Below the pieces are notes generated by a model. That model made no database searches. It saw only the letters and a list, made by a program, of their open reading frames with translations, and was not told the origin of the DNA. 64,000 nucleotides of DNA from Saturnia japonica (taxonomy: Eukaryota; Arthropoda; Insecta; Lepidoptera; Saturniidae). A program made the position numbers and the translations under genes. Of the stretch, positions 28,909 to 41,414 are shown one piece after another. The stretch is from the NCBI GenBank assembly GCA_033032175.1, contig JAVKPJ010000052.1, forward strand, positions 1-64,000, given 5' to 3'. Each line of letters begins with the position of its first letter. The stretch's first letter is position 1.

Positions 28909-31276
28909 ATGACTTTGGCACGCAAATGGATCTCCGAGCAAGAAGATTCCACGACGACTCTGGCATGCACACGGACCGCTGAAATCAATGATGGAATAAT
29001 GGATAGTGCAAAATTAAAAAATAAACTACCCCAGGAGGGTACCGGCTCCAACGGAGCAGGAGAATCCCTCTCCGGGCCTAGCCCGGACTGCCCCGCGTTT
29101 TCTGGGGGGGGCACAATTTTGCGAGGTGAAGATGTAACGACGACTTTGGCATCCAACAGGACAACCGATGCAATGCCGATTGTGCTCATAGAAAGATGCG
29201 AGTCAATTGACCGTCTGTCTATGAGCAGTGACGGCAGTACAAACACAATGGAGACGGTGGATAGCGTCGAAGGTAGAGAATCTCCTTCTCAGGGTAAATT
29301 TTTCCAAAGGAAAAATAAGCGAAAGGGCTCTGAATTATTGATGATGGTGCTGCTTCAGACTTTGGCTCTCTTTCTGACTCTGGCGAAGTTTCGTTGAAGG
29401 GTTGCATAAACACACCAAAAAGAGGTAGGGGCCGTCCCCCGACCACCGGGGAATACATTGGCCGAGCTGCGGCGAAAGAGATGTACATCCGTTCTGAAAG
29501 GGAGGAGCTTCGGTTAAGGGCGGAAAAAGACATGGAAGAAATGGCTTCCGAGGCAAGACGGCTGCGTGCATCCACGTGGTCGAAAAAAACCAAAGAAGAT
29601 GAGACCCGCGATCTGAGAGAGATTGTGAAATGTGACATCGGGGTCATTCTCGAGGTAGCAAAAAATTCAGGGAACTTGAAGGGCACCTATCAGCGTTCCC
29701 TAAGGATGCGGCAAAATCTCTTACGGCGGTATTGGAGGAATATCGTCACCGAACCGCCTCAGATGAGACTTCCCGCCTAGAGGCTGAGAACGCCCGCATG
29801 AGAGCAGATCTCGAACGTCAACAGGCGGAAATAGCTGAGCTCCGAAGAGAGCTCGCTGAGATGAAAAAGAATTTCGAAGGACTACGCTCTGAAAGATCTG
29901 CGGCGTCTCTGCTTAGCGTGTCCGAAACTGGTGTGAGAGAATCTAGTTCTCTTCCAAAGAGAGTAGTAAGACAGGAATTCCCACCGCTGCCTAAGCGGCT
30001 TCAGGATAGTACTCAAACCGATGTCCTCTCGGAAGTTCGTTCTATATTCGAGGAGACGTTGCGCTCGGAATGAGTCAAATTAGGAGCATTATGAACGCTC
30101 GATTTGAGGGAATAGAGGATAGACTTCTTCCCGAAGAACGTTTACGCCCTCCATTAGCTGCAGACCGGCAGAAGGACTGCTAATGATGCAGCGCCAGGAG
30201 CAAGGGTGCCTAAATTGCCTGCTGATGCTCCAGCCGGAATTAAACAGGCAAAGAAGATAAAGAAAAAGCCTGCTACGACAGCTAAAACAAGTGAGCCGCC
30301 ACCGATAATGCATTTACCTCCTTCGGCACCTATAGTACAGGAAGAAAATGTGGACAACGGTAGTGAAGAAGGGCGCCAAGAAACGTTTAGATCAGAGAAG
30401 GGCACAAAAATCTAGACTGACTCCAGCCAAATTGTCTATCCCGCGGTCCTCGGTAATTGTGTTGACTCTTCAGCCGGGTGCAGGGGATAGAGGTATAGAT
30501 TATAAAAAGGTTATCACAGTGGCTAAAGACAAGGTGGATGTTGCCAGTTTGGACATTCCGTACCTTAATATTAAGAGACGGCTACCGGCGCTCGTAAACT
30601 TGAGGTGCCCGGAGTAACGAGCGCTGAAAAAGCAGATCGGGTTGCTGAAAAGCTGACAGCGACCTTCGCCCAGGTCTTTGGAGAAGGGATGGTTGAAGTG
30701 TCCAGGCCTAGTAAATGTACTGATCTTCGTATTATGGGCCTGGATGACTCAGTGACCAAGGAGGATATAGCGGCAATAGTGGCGACAAAGGGCGGCTGTA
30801 CCGTGAATCAGATTAAAGTGGGAGAAATACGCCGGCTCCACATGGTACTGGAACCGCATGGTTGCGCTGCCCAGTGGAGGCAGCAAAGAAGGTGGCTCAA
30901 GAGGGCAGGCTGTTAATTGGCTGGGCTGCGGTACGAGTTAGGCTGCTAGAGCCAAGAGTTGCGAGATGTTTCCGCTGCTTGGAGGTTGGACACGTTATGC
31001 AGAAGTGCACTTCAATAGTGGACCGCAGTGGACAGTGCTTCCGCTGTGGAGAGGCAGGCCATAAAGCCTTAAGCTGCTCGGCTACTCCGCATTGCTCGGT
31101 ATGTGCTGAGACGCAAAACGTCCGCTAATCATCGTTTAGGGAGCAGGCCATGCGCTCCGTCATCGAATATGCGGAAGGCAACGGTCAAAAGATCGCAGCC
31201 ACCAAAGGAATCTGCAGCTGAGGCTGCTCCTGGTACGTCTATGATGTCCAGGGTAGGAGGAGATATGGAAACGTAG
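28909..31276 (+). pseudogene. E10 ORF1 (TB gag), frameshifted
   Basis: Readable pieces: 28909-29330 (second PQEGT block, ERCESIDRLSMSS motif), 29394-29700 (AT-hook-like KRGRGRPPTTGEY, then coiled-coil start), 29732-30070, 30070-30180 (RFEGIEDRLLPEERLRPPL), 30206-30415, 30430-30600, 30605-30850 (MGLDDSVTKEDI domain) and 30862-31128 (knuckles CFRC, CFRC, CSVC). TAG at 31274-31276, eight bases before the ORF2 ATG. Confidence 0.82.
29028..29115 (+). other. E10 PQEGT structured block, second copy
   Basis: GGCTCC/GGAGC replaces AGCTCC/GGAGCT. CTCCGGGC/GCCCGGA is retained as a stem. The peptide reads PQEGTGSNGAGESLSG. Confidence 0.62.
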
Positions 31277-31284
31277 TGATCAGT

Positions 31285-34200
31285 ATGGCCCATAAGTTTT
31301 TGCAGGTAAATATCAACCACTCGGCCGTGGCACAGGATCTTCTTGTTCAAACCATGGCCGAATGGTCGATACAGGTAGCGATTGTCTCTGAACCGTACTT
31401 TATCCCTTCAAGGGATAATTGGGTCGGGGATACAACAGGTGCGGCAGCCATCGTATCTGTAAATACTGTGGGGTCTCCAATTATGACCATCCTCAAGAGG
31501 GATACTGGATATGTCGCGGTACGGTGGGGAGAACTAGTTCTCATTAGTGTTTACTTCTCTCCAAACAGAACTCTTGTGGAGTTTGAAGAGTTCCTGGACC
31601 GCGTAGGAACTTTCATTACACGGATTTTGCCCTGTCCCATATTGGTGGCGGGGACTTCAATGCTAAGTCTTCGGCGTGGGGATCTCCCGTCACGGATATG
31701 CGTGGTAGGGCCTTAGAAGAATGGACAGTAGAAACTGGCCTCTCCATAATGAATCGAGGGTCTGTAAACACTCTGCGTTCGACAACAGGGCGGATCCATT
31801 GTGGATCTCACTTTTGGTACATCTGTCGTCGCTCAACGAACTCAAGATTGGAGAGTTGTGGAAGAGGCAGAGTCTTTGTCAGACCACCAATATATTAGGT
31901 TTGACATCAGTCTCTCTGTATCGAACCGAAATTTCAATTCAGATTTGTCATCATCACCTAGATGGGCTGTAAAGAGGCTTAATAGTGATTTGCTGGCTGA
32001 AGCCTCTATAGTTGCGTCTTGGCCACCAATTCCTGATGGACCGGTGGACATTGTCGAGAAACACGTTGGTTCAGGGATGCGATGACGCGCATTTCCGATG
32101 CTGCCATGCCACGGGTCCGACATCAACCAGCAAGACGTCGCGTATATTGGTGGTCTACTGAGATTGCACGGTTGCGGGCTGTATGCGTGGCTGTAAGGCG
32201 CCGATACACCCGATACCGTAGGTTGCGTCGAGGACGGGATGTCACGGTTGAGGCACAATTACACGAAGCATATAGAGAGGCCAAAAAAGCACTGAAGATC
32301 CGATTAGGAGAGCCAAAACTCAAGCAAGGGAGGACCTTCTGGAGACTCTGGACAGTGATCCGTGGGGACGCCCTTATCGAATGGTGTTGAGCTTCTTGCG
32401 CCCTTGGGCTCCCCCAATCACGCAGAGTCTCCAGCCGCAACTTTAGAGGCCATTCTATCTGTGCTCTTCCCGCAAAGGTCAGAGCATACGCCTCCTTTTT
32501 TGGCTCCATCCATACCGAATGGACAGGATAATTACGATGAGGTGCCTCCAGTATCTGAGGTGGAATTGGACGAGGCCGTGAAACGGCTCCGTGCTAAAAA
32601 TACTGCTCCGGGGCCCGATGGAATCCCAGGTCGCGCCTGGGTACTTGCACTGGAATTTTTAGGTGACAGGTTGAGGAGGCTTTTTAGTGCCTGTTTACAG
32701 TCAGGTCAGTTTCCTCCTCAGTGGAAGACAGGCCGTCTCGTCCTTCTAAGGAAACAGGGTCGTCCTGCGGACTCGCCGTCTGCCTATCGGCCTATTGTCC
32801 TCCTTGATGAGGCAGGAAAACTTTTGGAGCGTGTCATCTCGCGGCGTCTCGTTAAACACCTGACCCGCATTGGACCCGACCTATCAGAGGTACAGTTTGG
32901 TTTCCGACAGGGTCGGTCTACGGTTGACGCGATTTTACGAGTTAAGACCCTCTCGGACGAAGTTGTTTCCCAGGGCGGAGTGCTGTTGGCTGTGTCTTTG
33001 GATATAGCCAACGCCTTTAACAGCTTGCCCTGGGAATGCATAATGGAAGCGTTGAGATATCACGGGGTACCCCATTATCTGTGTAGGATCGTCCAGTCCT
33101 ACTTAGAGTATAGGCGTGTCACATGCGTCGGGCAGGATGGAAGCGCCCACCAAAGGGAGATGTCGTGCGGTGTTCCACAGGGGTCAGTCCTCGGTCCGCT
33201 CCTGTGGAACATCGGGTATGACTGGGTGCTGCGAGGTGCTCTCCTGCCTGGCGCAGCAGTGACATGCTATGCTGATGACACTCTCGTTACGGCTCGCGGA
33301 AACACCCTGAGAGATGCAATTCGTTTGGCAACTGCGAGTGTTGCACAAGTTGTGGGGAGAATCAGGCTACTAGGGTTAGAGGTCGCTCTTAATAAGACGG
33401 AAGCCATATGCTTTGACGGCTCACGTAAAGCACCTCCGCGTGGCACCCATCTGATCATTGGTGGAGTTCAAATCGAAGTTGGATCCACTATGAAGTACTT
33501 AGGATTAATCTTGGACAGTCGCTGGACCTTTTGTGAGCATTTTTCGTCAAATGGCTCCAAAAGTCTTAAGGAGTGCCTCAGCACTGGCAGGTCTCCTTCC
33601 CAACCTCGGAGGTGCTGGTGATGGCTGCCGGTCTCTGTATTTGGGAGTTATCCGGTCAATGTTATTGTACGGAGCGCCGGTGTGGCATGAAGCCCTGACG
33701 GCTGGTAATTCTGCAGTTTTGCGGAATCTGCAAAAAGTTATGGCTGTTAGGGTGGTGCGTGGCTACCGCACTATATCATATGAGGCAGCGTGCCTGTTGG
33801 CAAGAACCCCACCGTGGGAACTGGTGGCGCATGCATATGCCGCCATGTATACGTGGCGTGCAGAGAAAATCGCTCGCGGCGAGATCTTTCCGCCCAGGGA
33901 GGAAGAAGCACAAAAGTCTCACATCCAGCGAGTAGTGCTGATGACGTGGAAGGAGAGACTCTCTTCAACAAGTGTCGGCGTCAAGACTATCGAGGCAATT
34001 CGCCCAGTACTTACGGAATGGGTGGAAAGGACACATGGAACACTTACATTCCGGCTGGTGCAGATGCTTAGTGGCCACGGCTGTTTTGGTAAGTATCTGC
34101 ACCAAATAGCAAGGAAGGAACTTACACCTAGATGCTTCCATTGTGACGGGTGTGACGTGGACACGGCAGAACATACTTTGGAGCACTGCCCTGCATGGGC

Positions 34201-34448
34201 GGAACAACGTGGTGACCTCACTGCGATAGTTGGTAATGATCTTTCTCTACCGACCCTCATCCGAGAAAATGGTTAGCAGTGAGAGATCATGGAGCGCCGT
34301 TTTGACATTCTGCGAGGCTGTCCTCTCTGTAAAGGAAGAGACAGAAAGAGCCAGGGAAAGGGATCCCGCAGCTCCGACAGCGCGTCGAGAGAGAGGACGC
34401 GGAAGAAGGAGGAGGGGAAGGGGTGCTCATCATGCACTACCTCCCTAA
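31285..34448 (+). pseudogene. E10 ORF2 (TB endonuclease-reverse transcriptase), frameshifted
   Basis: Start MAHKFLQVNINHSAVAQD at 31285 (matching E13 50072; an upstream ATG at 31276 is less conserved). The endonuclease is readable to about 31650, where one base is lost in the GDFNA motif, then 31801-32070, 32082-32290, and 32400-33540. The last piece holds the whole RT: FRQGRSTVDA, SLDIANAF, GVPQGSVLGP, YADD near 33268. It continues 33533-34276 (thumb, zinc motif CFHCDGCDVDTAEH...C) and 34280-34448 (basic tail ending HALPP). Clearly homologous to, but diverged from, TA ORF2. Confidence 0.88.
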
Positions 34449-34680
34449 CAACCTTAAGGTAACGGACGCGGGGGCGTTCGTTACTGCACATTGAAGGCCC
34501 GTGACGACGAAGCACGGTTTTGCCGCCGCTTCATCTGAGAAGCGTGGGAGAGTGCTATTAAACTCCCCGAGATGAGGGTCCCCGTTATTTTACTATCTGC
34601 GGGTGACCCGAGCGCGTGAATGGGGCCGCGGTGCATGCTTGCCGCGTTTCCCGAGACCCTGTTCACACACGCGCCGATGC

Positions 34681-34771
34681 GGCCATGGGGTTTTAGGCCG
34701 GTAGGAGTCCGGCATAACCCTCTCGCTGTCCCCCGACGCGGAGGTGTATCCAATGTAGGATTTCCCCATGT
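34681..34771 (+). other. E10 3'-terminal RNA structure (TB type)
   Basis: Closing stem CATGGGG/CCCCATG and arm GCCGG/CCGGC. Same layout as TA and gag-only, with different paired bases. Confidence 0.75.
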
Positions 34772-34794
34772 AAAAAAAAAAAAAAAAAAAAAAA

Positions 34795-34809
34795 GGTTAG
34801 GTTTAGGTT
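34795..34809 (+). repeat. Short TTAGG spacer (one T insertion)
   Basis: GGTTAGGTTTAGGTT. Confidence 0.88.
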
Positions 34810-34815
34810 CTGCGG

Positions 34816-34892
34816 GGGGTGCGAGTCAGGAACCTCCGCGTGGTGCATCCCGGCAACGGCGGCCGCTTCACGGCCGACGGCTAATACCTGAC
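34816..34892 (+). ncRNA. HDV-like ribozyme at the 5' end of E11
   Basis: P1 GGGGTGC/GCATCCC, P2 GTCAGG/CCTGAC, GC-rich P4 as in E7. The joining strand reads GGCAAC with one G fewer than all other copies. J4/2 is GGCTAATA. Confidence 0.8.
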
Positions 34893-35314
34893 AGGGGGGG
34901 CCTCGTTTCTCTACTCTCTGCTCCTCAGAGCTGACGAAGGACATGGCTTGTTGGCGGGCTCGGCGTGCGCTCACACTGCCGTCGGGCGGACAGGTTGGAC
35001 ACGTTGTCCGGCTTGCCACCGTCGATCTCGTAATCCCATCGGAGTGTCGTGGTCACGTCTCGCGGCTTCGTATGGGACCGAGGGTCTTGGCTTTACCGCC
35101 CGACCGCGAGGAAGACAACCTCTATAAAAAATTACCCCAAATCCTAAGCGGCGGCGCACCGCGAGAGGATGCATGGCTGATGGGATGTTCAGTCTCTAGT
35201 GCGACCCCCGTCATAGAACCGGCCGACTCTCTTGACGGGTTACGCTAGGCTTACCCAGGTACAGGGGGCACTGCCTGGGTGGACCGTTACTTCCCCCACA
35301 ATCGTGGAACAAAA
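34893..35314 (+). promoter_or_regulatory. E11 5' UTR (TA leader)
   Basis: TA leader with the CTCTATAAAAAATTACCCC block near 35120; nothing coding seen. Confidence 0.4.
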
Positions 35315-37529
35315 ATGAGCGAAACTTCTAAAAAAAACTGTAAATATTGTATATAGCCCTAATTGTAATTCTAGTTTTAAGGAAAATGTGGAGGGTGCCT
35401 CCAGCAGTGGAGGTACGTTAGATGTGGAAGCGGCGGTGATGAATCCCGTCGTGATAATCGAGAGGGACTTATCGCTGGACCGGGTGTCGGTCTGCAGCGA
35501 ATCCAGTCAGGCTTCCATGATTACAGTGGAGTCCACCGAGGACATTCCTTCTGGCGCCTTCTGGGACACAAAGAGGGGCGAAAAAAGGAAAGGTGGTAGC
35601 TTGGACCGGGTGGAGGCTGAAGATACTGGCTCGGAGTCCGATTCCCAGCCAGTGGAATTAGGGTGTACCACTCCTGTTCCAAAGAAAGGAAGGGGTCGCC
35701 CCATTACAACAGGCGAATACGCAGGCCTAGCCAAACAAAAGCCGAATACTTGCGTCTAAAGGAAGAGGGTATCCGCCTCTCAGCCGAGGAGGAGATTGCG
35801 AAGGTGGCAGCACGGACGCGGCAAAATAGGACCGTGAAAGATATCGCAACTGCTCCGGAGGAGGAACTCTCCTCCCACTTAACAGACAGGTGCTGGGTGA
35901 CGTTGAGGTGATCCTCAAGGTCGCTCAAAAGTCGACGAACCTCAAGGGCACGTTCACAAAAGCCCTCAAGGATGCAGCTGCTTCCATTAAGGACGCAGTG
36001 GAAAAATTCAGCAATCGGACCACCACCGAGGAGTTGGAGAGGGTCCAAGCTGCATACACGCGAGTAGAGGAGAGAAACAGAAGGCAGGCAGAAGAACTGG
36101 CAGAGCTCCGCAAAGAGCTCGCGGAGTTAAGAGCGGACTTCTTGAAGGTCCGCCAGCCAGTGCCTGAAGCCAACGTCTCTTCCGTTGTCGCGCCACCCTC
36201 TTCACCTCCAAGAAGACTTTCAAGGGAAGAGTTTCCTCCTTTGCCTCAGAGGCAACAAAAGCGTCCTCGGAGCGACACTTCGGATATTGATGGGAAATTC
36301 AGGGAGATTCTCAATATAATGAGTGCACGCTTCGAGGCGTTGGAGGATAGGCTCCTCCCGGAACAACGACTTCGCCCTCCTTTAGCGGCGGACAGAAAGG
36401 CTGCACAGCTCTCGTCGAAACCGGTAGTTCCCGAAACTCGGCCTCCACGGCTGGCAGACTCCCGGCAAGCGGCTGTGAAGAAGAACAGCTCGAAGGTAGG
36501 GAAAGCAGTACCTATGTCAGCTGCACCCAATTCTCGTCCCTCCTCCTACAGCGAGAAGCTGGCTGCTCCCAAGACCTCCGAGGGGGAATGGGTGTTAGTC
36601 GGCAAGGGGGGCAAAAAGGCGTCAAGGTCCAAGAAGGCAAAGCCTAAGGCAGCGCCTCCTAAGAAGGGTAAAAAGACTCGTAGACTTCGTGCCTCAAAGT
36701 CCACTGCAGTGGTAATCACGCTGCAGTCGGAGGCGGTAACGAGAGGTCTTACGTACAAAGAGGTGCTGTCCAAAACCTGGGATAGTGTAGACCTAAACAC
36801 CCTCGGAATCGAGGGTGTGAATTACAGGAGGGCGGCGACTGGAGCAGCTATATTGGAGGTACCTGGTGCTGACAGCAATGATAAAGCTGATGCTTTGGCG
36901 GACAAAATAAGACTGTCCTTCCCAGCGGAGGATATTAGGGTGTCCAGGCCGGTAAGAAGCGCAAGCGTGCGTATCGCAGGCCTTGACGACTCGGTCACGG
37001 CCGAGAAACTAATCGCAGCCATCGCCTCAGCTGGGGAGTGCCCACCTGGACAAGTGAAAAGTAGCGAGCCGCGTCTTGGACCTGATGGTACAGGAACAGC
37101 CATAGTAACTTGTCCAGTGGCGACGGCGAAAAAGCTTGGCGATGGTCGACGGTTACTGTGGGTTGGGTGTCGGCGCGGGTGAAGATCCTGCAGCCTCGCC
37201 CACAACGGTGTTTCCGCTGCTTCCAGGTTGGCCACGTCGGGCTTAATTGTACTTGTGATGTTGACTACAGTCAGCTATGTTATCGCTGTAGTCAACCTGG
37301 CCACAAAGCTGGAGGCTGTACAGCGGACCCACACTGTGCTGTCTGCGCACGAGCGGGTAAACCAGCGGGACATCGGATGGGGGGCGGAGCGTGTGTGACG
37401 CCGACACCCAAGTCAAAGAAAGTAAAGAGGGTTAGGAGGGGAAAAGCCCCGACACAGCCCCCGACCTCACAGGCTGTTCCTAAAGCGCCGACGACGGTCC
37501 AGACGGAGGAGATGGAACAAACCAGTTAA
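35315..37529 (+). pseudogene. E11 ORF1 (TA gag), frameshifted
   Basis: The ATG at 35315 (MSETSKK) falls out of frame in an A run. Frames: 35388-35750 (RDLSLDRVSVCSESSQ, AT-hook-like KKGRGRPITTGEY), 35750-35890, 35890-37140 (coiled coil, linker, RNA-binding-like domain, 430 codons open) and 37110-37529 (knuckles CFRC, CYRC, CAVC). TAA 37527-37529 is two bases before the ORF2 ATG. Confidence 0.88.
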
Positions 37530-37531
37530 TA

Positions 37532-40500
37532 ATGGCCATCCGTCTCCTCCAAGCGAATCTAAACCACTGTGCCAGTGCGCAGGACCTGCTAGTCCAAAGC
37601 ATGGCACAGTGGTCAATCAACGTCGCCGTGATAACCGAGCCATACTTCGTGCCGCCCCGAGATAACTGGGCGGGTAATCGAGATGACTCGGTGGCCATCA
37701 TTTCCCGGCCCGCCGCCGGCTCCCCGCCCTTCACTAACATCAAGGAGGGCCAGGGATACGTGGCGGCGCGTCTCGGCGACATCGTGGTGGTGGGGGTGTA
37801 CGCACCCCCTCGATGGAGTCTCGCCGACTTCGAGGCACTTTTGGTAGAGTTGGGCACTGTCGTCTCGGGCAGCCACCCTCACCCTGTCCTAGTCCTCGGG
37901 GACTTCAACGCCAAATCTACGGCTTGGGGTTCCCCGTCCACGGACGCTAGGGGTGAGGTGCTGGAAGAGTGGGCCATAACATCAGGCCTACTCGTCCTTA
38001 ACAGGGGCTCCATAAACACGTGCGTGCGACCGCAGGGCGAATCCATAGTGGACCTATCGTTCGCAAGCCCTGCAATAGCACGCCGTGTTCGGGACTGGAG
38101 AGTCCTGGAGGGGGTAGAGACACTTTCGGACCATCTTTATATACAGTTCGAAGTGTCCGCCCAGACCTCGGGACGACTGGTCCCGAGAGGCCCGGAGGAG
38201 GACAGTCCACGTTGGGCTCTGGGACGCCTCGATCGCGAGGTGTTCCTTGAGGCCGCCATCGTGCAAACCTGGGTGATGGATGGAACACCCGAGAGGCCTG
38301 CCGATGTCGAAGATGGGGCGGAGCGACTGCGAGCCGCCGTGTCGCATATGTGTGACGCGGCGATGCCGAGAGTTGGGCGTCGTCCAGCTAAGCGCCAGGT
38401 GTACTGGTGGAACGCTGAAATCGCGCAGCTGCGCGCACTTTGCGTAGCAGCGCGCCGCCAGTACACCAGGATAAGGCGCAGACGACGTCATTCGCAGGTC
38501 GCAAGCCCCGGAGAGGCGGAGCTGCATGAGGGTTACAGAGCAGCTAAGCTCACCCTCCGACGGGCCATTGAGCGCGCAAAAGCTCTGGCCAGAGAGGAAT
38601 TCCTGGAGACGCTCAATCGGGATCCGTGGGGCCGCCCGTACAGGATGGTACGCGGCAAACTTCGCCAATGTGGCCCCCCCGGTAACCCAGAGTCTCCAGT
38701 CAGAGTTCCTCGAGGAGGTGGTGAGCGCTCTGTTTCCCTCCAGGGAGGAGTTTTCACCTCCCCACATGGCTCCGCCCGCGGCCGAGCCCGACGTGGACCG
38801 AGACGACGTGCCCGACGTGACCCGGGAAGAATTGAGGGCGGCGGTGAAACGCCTCGCGGCCAAAAACACCGCCCCAGGGCCCGACGGCCTACCTGGTCGA
38901 GCGTGGGTCCTGGCCCAAGAGGTTCTCGAGCCCCGACTATTGGGACTCCTCAGCGTGTGTCTGGAGCAGGGCCGGTTTCCGTCGAAGTGGAAAACTGGCC
39001 GTCTAGTCCTGCTCCAAAAGCCGGGGCGCCCGGCGGACTCGCCTTCCGCGTACCGCCCCATTGTGCTGCTCGACGAGGTGGGCAAACTCTTCGAGAGAGT
39101 GATTGCAAACCGCCTCGTCGGCCATTTAACGCACGTGGGGCCGGATTTGGCGGCGAACCAGTTCGGTTTCCGCAGAGGGCGCTCCACGATTGACGCGATC
39201 GCGCAAGTGAGGAGTCTGGCGGAGGAGGCCATTGCTCGGGGCGAGGTGGTGATAGCGGTGTCTCTAGACATCGCAAATGCCTTTAACACCTTGCCCTGGG
39301 CCACAATTACAGAGGCGCTCCGATTTCACGGAGTGCCGTCCTACCTCCGCTGCATAGTCGGGGCGTACCTCTCCGAGAGGTATGTAGTCTTCCCGGGTCG
39401 GTCGGAGTGGAATGTGTCGGCGAGACGTCGTATCCGGTGTTCCCCAGGGGTCAGTTTTGGGCCCTCTTCTCTGGAACATCGGATACGACTGGGTGTTGCG
39501 CGGTGCGCTCCTCCGTGGCCTCAGTGTCGTGTGTTATGCCGACGACACACTGGTCACGTCGAGAGCTAAGTCGCACCGCGAAGCCGCGATATTGGCAACC
39601 GCTGGGGTGGCACACGTCGTCGGTCCGGATCAGGCGTCTGGGACTAAATGTGGCGCTGCAAAAATCTGAGGCTCTGTGTTTCCATGGGCCTCGGAATGCG
39701 CCACCGAGAGGGTCCCAGATCATCGTGGGGAGGCGTCCCCAATCGGCATCCAGTCCAATATGAAATATCTTGGACTCGTTCTGGATAGCCGATGGGACTT
39801 TGTAGAGCACTTCAGGCAGCTGACCCCCCGTCTTATGGGCGCTGCAGCTGCGTTAGCGCGGCTGTTGCCCAACCTTGGGGGTCCAAATTCCGCGTGCCGA
39901 AGGCTCTACATGGGGATCGTGCGGTCCATGGCCCTTTACGGGGGCCCCGGTGTGGGCTGAGAACCTGGCGGCCCGTAATATCGCCGCTCCTGCGCAAACC
40001 GCAGAGAGCGATGGCCGTCAGAGTAGCCCGAGGGATATTCGCACGATCTCCTTCGAGGCGACCCCCTACTGGCCGGATCTCCGCCATGGGATCTGGAGGC
40101 GAAAGCCCTCGCGTCGCTCTACAGGTGGCGCGGGGAGGCGTTGGAGAGAGGAAGACGACCTGCGCCTCGTGAGATCGAGGCGCGTAGGGCAGAGCTCCAC
40201 CAGATCCTGGTCATGGCGGAGTGGGACCGACGACTGGAGCACCCCAGCGCCGGCGTGACGACCGTCGAGGCCGTGAGGCCTCATTTTGACGGCATGGGTA
40301 CGGAGGCGGCACGGCACCCTAACCTTCCGGCTGACGCAGGTGCTCTCGGGACACGGATGTTTCGGGAGTTACCTGTGTCGCATAGGCCGAGAGCCAACAG
40401 CTGGGTGCCATCATTGTGGCTGCGCGGTCGATAAACGCGCAGCACACATTGGCCGCCTGTCCCGCATGGGACTCGTCACGCCGCGACCTCATCGCGGGCT

Positions 40501-40704
40501 ATAGGGCCCGATCTCTCACTCCCGACCGTCGTTTCGTCCATGGTTGAGAGTGAGAGCGGGTGGAACTCCGTCGCCTCATTCTGCGAGGACGTCATGCTCG
40601 CAAAGGAGGCGGCGGAGAGGGAGAGGGAGCAAGAGTCAGAGCTCCCCTCCCGCGGTCGACGAACCCGGCGGCGCAGGGTCAGGAATGACCTCCTGCCGCC
40701 GTAA
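37532..40704 (+). pseudogene. E11 ORF2 (TA endonuclease-RT), frameshifted
   Basis: The endonuclease is intact from 37532 to about 38668, where an extra T (CAATGTGGCCC) shifts frame. RT continues in the 38526-39395 frame. A four-base duplication GTCG near 39399 shifts it to the 39412-39630 frame (GVPQGSVLG, YADD). Further indels near 39630, 39728, 39943, 39990 and later break the C-terminus, although the zinc motif and basic tail can still be found (stop 40702-40704). Confidence 0.88.
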
Positions 40705-40946
40705 AAAAACGGCCTGCGGGTGTCGGACGCGGGCCACGTCCTTCGCCCTTGCAGCTAATGCACAGGCCCGAGGCGTGGCGCATCAGTGTTCGATGCGCCC
40801 CTCGTAGGTTCGTCGGAGGGTGTCACACACATCTCGACCCCTCAGACCGCTGAAGGTGGCCCCTTATGAGGGGCCTACACCCGTCGGGCGAGTAGAAGTA
40901 ATGCGTAAGCTGTCCCTACTCCCCGGCCAAATGGGTGAAAGAGGAA

Positions 40947-41037
40947 CACCGTGGGGTTTTAGTCAGTAAGAGTCTGACATACCCCTTCTCGAGCTGCCCG
41001 GCTCGGGAGGCGGATCCATGCAGGGATTTCCCCACGT
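40947..41037 (+). other. E11 3'-terminal three-stem RNA structure
   Basis: TA type; extra T (CCCCTTCTCGAGC) and G in loop regions. Confidence 0.73.
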
Positions 41038-41061
41038 AAAAAAAAAAAAAAAAAAAAAAAA

Positions 41062-41065
41062 GGTT
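41062..41065 (+). repeat. Minimal telomeric spacer GGTT
   Basis: Only GGTT lies between the E11 poly(A) and the extra bases of E12. Confidence 0.85.
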
Positions 41066-41070
41066 CTGCG

Positions 41071-41148
41071 GGGGTGCGAGTCAGGAACCTCCGCGTGGTG
41101 CATCCCGGGCAACGGGGGCCGCTTCACGGCCGACGGCTAATACCTGAC
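41071..41148 (+). ncRNA. HDV-like ribozyme at the 5' end of E12
   Basis: P1 GGGGTGC/GCATCCC, P2 GTCAGG/CCTGAC, GGGCAAC, P4 with GGGGGCCGC/CGGCCGAC, J4/2 GGCTAATA. Confidence 0.83.
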
Positions 41149-41414
41149 AGGGGGGGCCTCGTTTCTCTACTCTCTGCTCCTCAGAGCTGACGAAGGACAT
41201 GGCTTGTTGGCGGGCTCTATAAAAAATTACCCCCAAATCCTAAGCGGCGGCGCACCGCGAGAGGATGCATGGCTGATGGGATGTTCAGTCTCTAGTGCGA
41301 CCCCCGTCATAGAACCGGCCGACTCTCTTGACGGGTTTACGCTAGGCTTACCCAGGTACAGGGGGGCACTGCCTGGGTGGCCGTTACTTTCCCCCACAAT
41401 CGTGGGGAACAAAA
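41149..41414 (+). promoter_or_regulatory. E12 5' UTR with internal deletion
   Basis: GGCGGGCTC joins directly to TATAAAAAATTACC; in E11 these are separated by about 160 nt (about 34961-35121). CTC is present on both sides in E11, so short homology may have mediated the loss. Confidence 0.6.

Larger units (their letters stand above)
28418..34794 (+). mobile_element. E10: TB element (second autonomous family), 5' end about 109 nt short
   Basis: It directly follows the E9 poly(A), with GG and no telomeric unit, and starts at GGCGTGATGAGG (equal to 47273 in E13). ORF1 and ORF2 are present but frameshifted; 3' UTR 34449-34771; poly(A) of 23 (34772-34794). Confidence 0.9.
34810..41061 (+). mobile_element. 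E11: full-length TA element, frameshifted
   Basis: Six extra bases CTGCGG (34810-34815) precede the ribozyme. 6.25 kb; 3' UTR 40705-41037; poly(A) of 24 (41038-41061). Confidence 0.92.
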
